Below are positions 37,096 through 39,688 of a DNA stretch of 39,688 bases, one piece after another. The notes under the pieces are model-generated. The model made no database searches. It saw only the letters and a list, made by a program, of their open reading frames with translations, and was not told the origin of the DNA. The position numbers and the translations under genes were made by a program. Source of the DNA: a candidate division SR1 bacterium (GTDB lineage Bacteria > Patescibacteriota > Gracilibacteria > Absconditabacterales > Absconditicoccaceae). Each line of letters starts with the position of its first letter. Position 1 is the stretch's first letter. The stretch lies in assembly GCA_026397515.1 (NCBI GenBank), contig JAPLUU010000007.1, forward strand, positions 50,034 to 89,721, read 5' to 3'.

Positions 37096-37158
37096 GTCAT
37101 TCTGAGCCTGTCGAAGAATATAGTAATTACTATATCTTTCGATTTTACTCAAGATGAC
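37096..37158. repeat. Imperfect palindrome GTCATtCTGAGCC...AGATGAC
   Basis: 63-nt inverted repeat with GTCATTCTGAG/CTCAAGATGAC ends and inner TCGAAGAATATAGTAA/TTACTATATCTTTCGA arms, the latter almost perfect. Second copy at 4406-4471. It begins 6 nt after the tsaC-like stop. Confidence 0.75.
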
Positions 37159-37226
37159 AGTAATGGTGAATTATGTACTGCAGACAGATTATCAATCACC
37201 TAAAATAGTTTTAAACAAATCAATAT

Positions 37227-37865
37227 ATGGAAAAACTTCTCTACAAAACAGTCAGTACACACAGTGAATTCGGAATTCCTAAGATCAAATGATCGATATT
37301 TATAGGAAATATTTTTCATGTAGAAAGCAAAGAAGAAGTTGAAAAATATGTTGCAGAAATTGAAAAAAAATATGCTGATGCAAGTCATGCATGTTATGCA
37401 TATAGATATGAAGTACAGATGAATTATGATATATTCAATACCGCAGTATACACGTGTAAATATAACAAAGCACATGATGCAGGAGAACCAGTCAGCACAG
37501 CGGGAAAACCGATTATGAATATGATAGAAAAGCATAATCTTCATAATGTCCTCGTAATCATTACGAGATATTTTGGTGGAACTATGCTTGGCGTCGGAGG
37601 TCTTATTCAAGCCTACGGAGAAGCAGCAAAAAAAGTCATCGAGCACGCCAACATCATCGAGACAGAAATCATAAAAACAGTGAAATTTAGGTACGCATTT
37701 GATCTCGTTTCCACAGTAAGAAATGTATTAAACAAATATGAAGCAAAGATAATAGAAGAAAAATATGACACAGACATAGCATGCGAAATCAGTATCAATA
37801 GTTGATATCTCGAGACATTCAAAAAAGAACTCTTTGAAAATTCAAAAGGTCAGATTGGGATATAA
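37227..37865 (+). CDS. yigZ: YigZ/IMPACT family protein
   Basis: 212 residues, stop UAA. The IMPACT signature is clear: DASHACYAYRY, HDAGEPVSTAGKPI, LHNVLVIITRYFGGTMLGVGGLIQAYGEAA, followed by the C-terminal ferredoxin-like part (KTVKFRYAFDLVSTVRNVLNKYEAKI). Bacterial YigZ members have unclear function; eukaryotic IMPACT regulates Gcn2. UGA-Gly occurs at KIKGSIF and INSGYLE. The invariant glycines of FGGTMLGVGG use normal GGN codons. It is the third gene in the plus-strand run and 24 nt before rdgB. Confidence 0.92.
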
Positions 37866-37888
37866 TTTTAAATTCTAAATTAGTGATA

Positions 37889-38440
37889 ATGTTGTATTTT
37901 GTCACCGGCAACAAAAATAAATTTAAGGAATGCCAAAGCATCCTTGGTACAGAAAACGTCGAACAGCTGGATATAGACCTTGATGAAATCCAAGAAACAG
38001 ATCCATATAAAATCATCAGACATAAGCTCCAAGAAGCGCTCAAAAAACATCCCTGACCGCTCATGATAGAAGATACGTCGCTGTATATGGAATCTCCGTG
38101 ATGAGCACTCCCGTGACCATTCATCAAACGATTTTTGAAAGAGATAAAAAATGAAGGACTGTATGGATTAGCAAAAAATGCATGAAAATATAAAGCAAAA
38201 GCAACCGTCTTGATCGGGTATGCAAAAAATAAAGATGAGATAGAATTTTTCGAAGGAAGCGTAGAAGGAACAATCGTTGAACCAACACATCCGACCGATT
38301 TCTGACGAGATCCATTATTTCAGCCAGATGGATATGACAAATCGTATGCTGCCATGAGTAGAGAAGAAAAAAATGAAATAAGTATGAGACGCATCGCACT
38401 CAACAAACTGAAAATATTTTTGGAAAAAAATCTAAAATAA
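37889..38440 (+). CDS. rdgB: Non-canonical purine NTP pyrophosphatase (Ham1/RdgB)
   Basis: 183 residues, stop UAA. Motifs are [16 protein letters not shown] (N-terminal TxNxxK), [90 protein letters not shown] and MRRIALNKL. It hydrolyses ITP, dITP and XTP to monophosphates, cleaning the nucleotide pool. UGA-Gly occurs in HPGPL, SPGGALPG, NAGKY and DFGRDP; the last is the conserved FG(Y/W)DP motif. The 183-residue length is a little short of the common 195-205. Confidence 0.94.
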
Positions 38441-38464
38441 AAAAAAACTACTCAATACGAGTAG
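38439..38464 (-). terminator. Terminator after the 38489-38737 gene
   Basis: CTACTC-aatac-GAGTAG (38448-38464); the minus strand then reads nine T. It lies directly between convergent genes. Confidence 0.85.
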
Positions 38465-38488
38465 CCTATAGGACGAAATAAGAATAAT

Positions 38489-38737
38489 TTATTTTTTATG
38501 GAGTTGTAGTCTTTTTGCTACAAATTTCTGAACGTCTTCCAGTCGATGTATCTTCCCTTTTTTGTATTGTTTAGATACATATTTTACATCTGTTTTCCGC
38601 GGTAATGAATACCCAAAGGAATGTACAGGAATAGGTACAATAGGAGTTAATCCAAAGATTTTTCTCATAAGATTGTCCAACCAATTGTTGTGGCACACAA
38701 CATATACATGAGTACCATTATTTAATGTGAGTTTCAT
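38489..38737 (-). CDS. Small basic protein of unknown function
   Basis: 82 residues, stop UAA, no UGA. It has a short beta-like start (MKLTLNNGTHVYVVCHNNW), then DNLMRKIFGLTPIVPIPVHSFGY, and a Lys/Arg-rich C-terminal half (YVSKQYKKGKIHRLEDVQKFVAKRLQLHKK). No signal peptide. Not recognised. The basic tail would suit nucleic-acid or ribosome binding, by composition only. It has its own good promoter and a terminator, which supports it as a real gene. Confidence 0.65.
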   Translation of the reverse strand: MKLTLNNGTHVYVVCHNNWLDNLMRKIFGLTPIVPIPVHSFGYSLPRKTDVKYVSKQYKKGKIHRLEDVQKFVAKRLQLHKK

Positions 38738-38757
38738 ATTTTTGTCTTTTATTTTGT

Positions 38758-38787
38758 ATAATATAACTATTTATTATAAAAAGTCAA
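38758..38787 (-). promoter_or_regulatory. Promoter for the 38489-38737 gene
   Basis: Minus strand TTGACT (38782-38787), 18-nt spacer, TATTAT (38758-38763), 20 nt before the ATG at 38737. Confidence 0.65.
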
Positions 38788-38802
38788 GTATATAAGAAAA
38801 TA

Positions 38803-39294
38803 TTATGTATCAAAACTTACACTATACCCCATAGTATCATCCCTCTTTGCAACACTTCGTGTCGTAGGATTTAAGGCAAGACGACTACCATCAGCAAGTC
38901 GATAATATGATCGTTTTCAAAGATCATCAAATATATGTGATCAAGAAGAAAAACATCCAGTAAATTGTATACCTGCTTTTGTTAGATAATTTTTATATTT
39001 CTGGATATCGGTATCACCAGGCATACTAGCGATAATAACTTCCAAAGCAGATTGGTCTTCAGGAAGTGATTTACCAAGTTTTTGTGTTTCTCTCAATGCT
39101 GCACCATACGTAAACAATTGCTGACCAATATATGCAGCAGGTACACCACTGACATATTCCCAGATATCTCATTCAGGACTGATTTTTATTTTGATGGAAA
39201 CTTTTTTACCATTGATGATTCCTGTATCTTCTTTTACTTTCCAAGCACTACTATTTATAGTAAAATTATCTCTATCAAGAAGTGTTGTAGCCAT
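38803..39294 (-). CDS. Uncharacterised beta-rich protein
   Basis: 163 residues, stop UAA, three UGA-glycines. No signal peptide. The N-terminal half (NSSAWKVKEDTGIINGKKVSIKIKI, DIWEYVSGVPAAYIGQQLFTYG) looks beta-rich. A helical middle follows (LPEDQSALEVIIASM), then a C-terminal segment with FDDLGKRSYYRLADGSRLALNPTTRSV. Not assigned; the last motif resembles small tip or surface modules only loosely. About 16 nt lie between its stop and the promoter of the next minus gene. Confidence 0.65.
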
Positions 39295-39503
39295 GAGTAT
39301 ATAATTACCAATGTAAAAAATCATAATCAATATATGGTTTTGAAATGATTTCTCAAATTGATTTTGATAGATAAAATATGAGCGACAAAAAAGTAATATA
39401 TATTTTCAAAACAATCAATATATTCCCATTGACTTGACATATACAAAAACGTATATTCGTACACATAAAAAAACAAAAAAACAATAACTAAATTTGATAT
39501 AAT

Positions 39504-39688
39504 ATGGAAAACATCGCAAAAGCAGCAGACTACAAAAACCTTCTCGATACCATGGCAAAATTGGTAATGGAAGTAAAGGATCAAGAATTTGAACTTGAAG
39601 ATCCTTATGGAAAAAAAGAATTCTTTACGGTTCAAGACATGTCCATTGAAATACTCTCCAAAGTCGAAAAATTTTATCTGATAAACAA
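39504..39688 (+). CDS. Partial gene cut by the window end
   Basis: The first 61 codons of an open frame starting MENIAKAADYKNLLDTMAKLV, then acidic KDQEFELEDPYGKKEFFTVQDMSIEIL. It is still open at the last base. No family can be named from this piece. TATAAT (39498-39503) abuts the ATG directly, so either transcription starts inside the frame or the real start is later (for example ATG 39552). Confidence 0.5.
   Translation, partial: MENIAKAADYKNLLDTMAKLVMEVKDQEFELEDPYGKKEFFTVQDMSIEILSKVEKFYLIN

Noticed and set aside
39498-39503. TATAAT as promoter of the last gene
   Set aside because: It abuts the ATG, so transcription would start inside the coding frame; kept only as a note on start uncertainty.

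Overview
The window is AT-rich bacterial chromosome read with a non-standard code. UGA sits in frame in most of the genes and falls on glycines that are invariant in known families: RarA (GGEDP, GDLR), the PP-i loop partner region of TilS, the ComF phosphoribosyltransferase loop (DDITTTG), the Nudix box, Rel (SGEPY) and the prepilin cleavage site. UGG still serves as tryptophan. This is translation table 25 (UGA = Gly), known from Candidatus Gracilibacteria (BD1-5) and Absconditabacteria (SR1) of the Patescibacteria/CPR. All gene models here were rebuilt with only UAA and UAG as stops, which merges many short open frames into full-length genes. The assignment to either phylum is inference; the recoding is seen directly.

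Layout. 1-1.7 kb (minus): a membrane-anchored DsbA-like thiol oxidoreductase and two small proteins sharing its anchor/stalk. 1.9-2.6 kb (plus): unknown protein. 2.65-8 kb (minus): rarA, a small metallo-beta-lactamase-like remnant, a Cys-rich secreted protein with two C-terminal helices, yqeY, tRNA-Leu(GAG), grpE, an M15 D,D-carboxypeptidase and a thymidylate-kinase-like gene. 8.1-13.2 kb (minus): one giant uncharacterised gene of 1,713 codons. 13.5-18.4 kb (minus): GerMN-domain protein, a small anchor protein, RluA-type pseudouridine synthase, tRNA-His, a small secreted protein, a CAP-domain protein and yceD. 18.6-20.4 kb (plus): tilS and a small membrane protein. 20.4-20.9 kb: gene-free, strongly structured. 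20.9-21.8 kb (minus): surface protein with an LPXTG-like tail. 22-29.9 kb (plus): NDT-like/Nudix fusion, a conserved gene whose two frames meet at a dnaX-like slippery site, comF, two large membrane-anchored unknown proteins, a Xer recombinase, a HEPN-like protein and a small membrane protein. 30-35.9 kb (minus): CPBP protease, secreted Asp-rich protein, zinc-ribbon membrane protein, bifunctional Rel, type IV prepilin. 36-38.4 kb (plus): membrane protein, tsaC-like, yigZ, rdgB. 38.5-39.3 kb (minus): two unknowns. The right edge cuts a plus-strand gene.

The content is partly housekeeping (tRNA modification, stringent response, nucleotide-pool cleaning, chaperone, recombination-linked AAA+ ATPase) and partly cell-surface (pilin, CAP, GerMN, DsbA-like, sorting-signal protein). 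No biosynthetic pathway is visible, which fits a small host-dependent genome. Shine-Dalgarno sequences are largely absent and at least one -10 box lies about 6 nt before its start codon, so leaderless or short-leader mRNAs are likely.

The main oddities are: a candidate programmed -1 frameshift (A AAA AAG then UAA at 23255-23264); a CPBP protease gene that appears to end in UGA just before its terminator; the giant gene; a roughly 200-nt structured intergenic element (20470-20669); a repeated two-hairpin element with covarying arms; and functionally critical glycines (prepilin cleavage, sorting motif) encoded by UGA.
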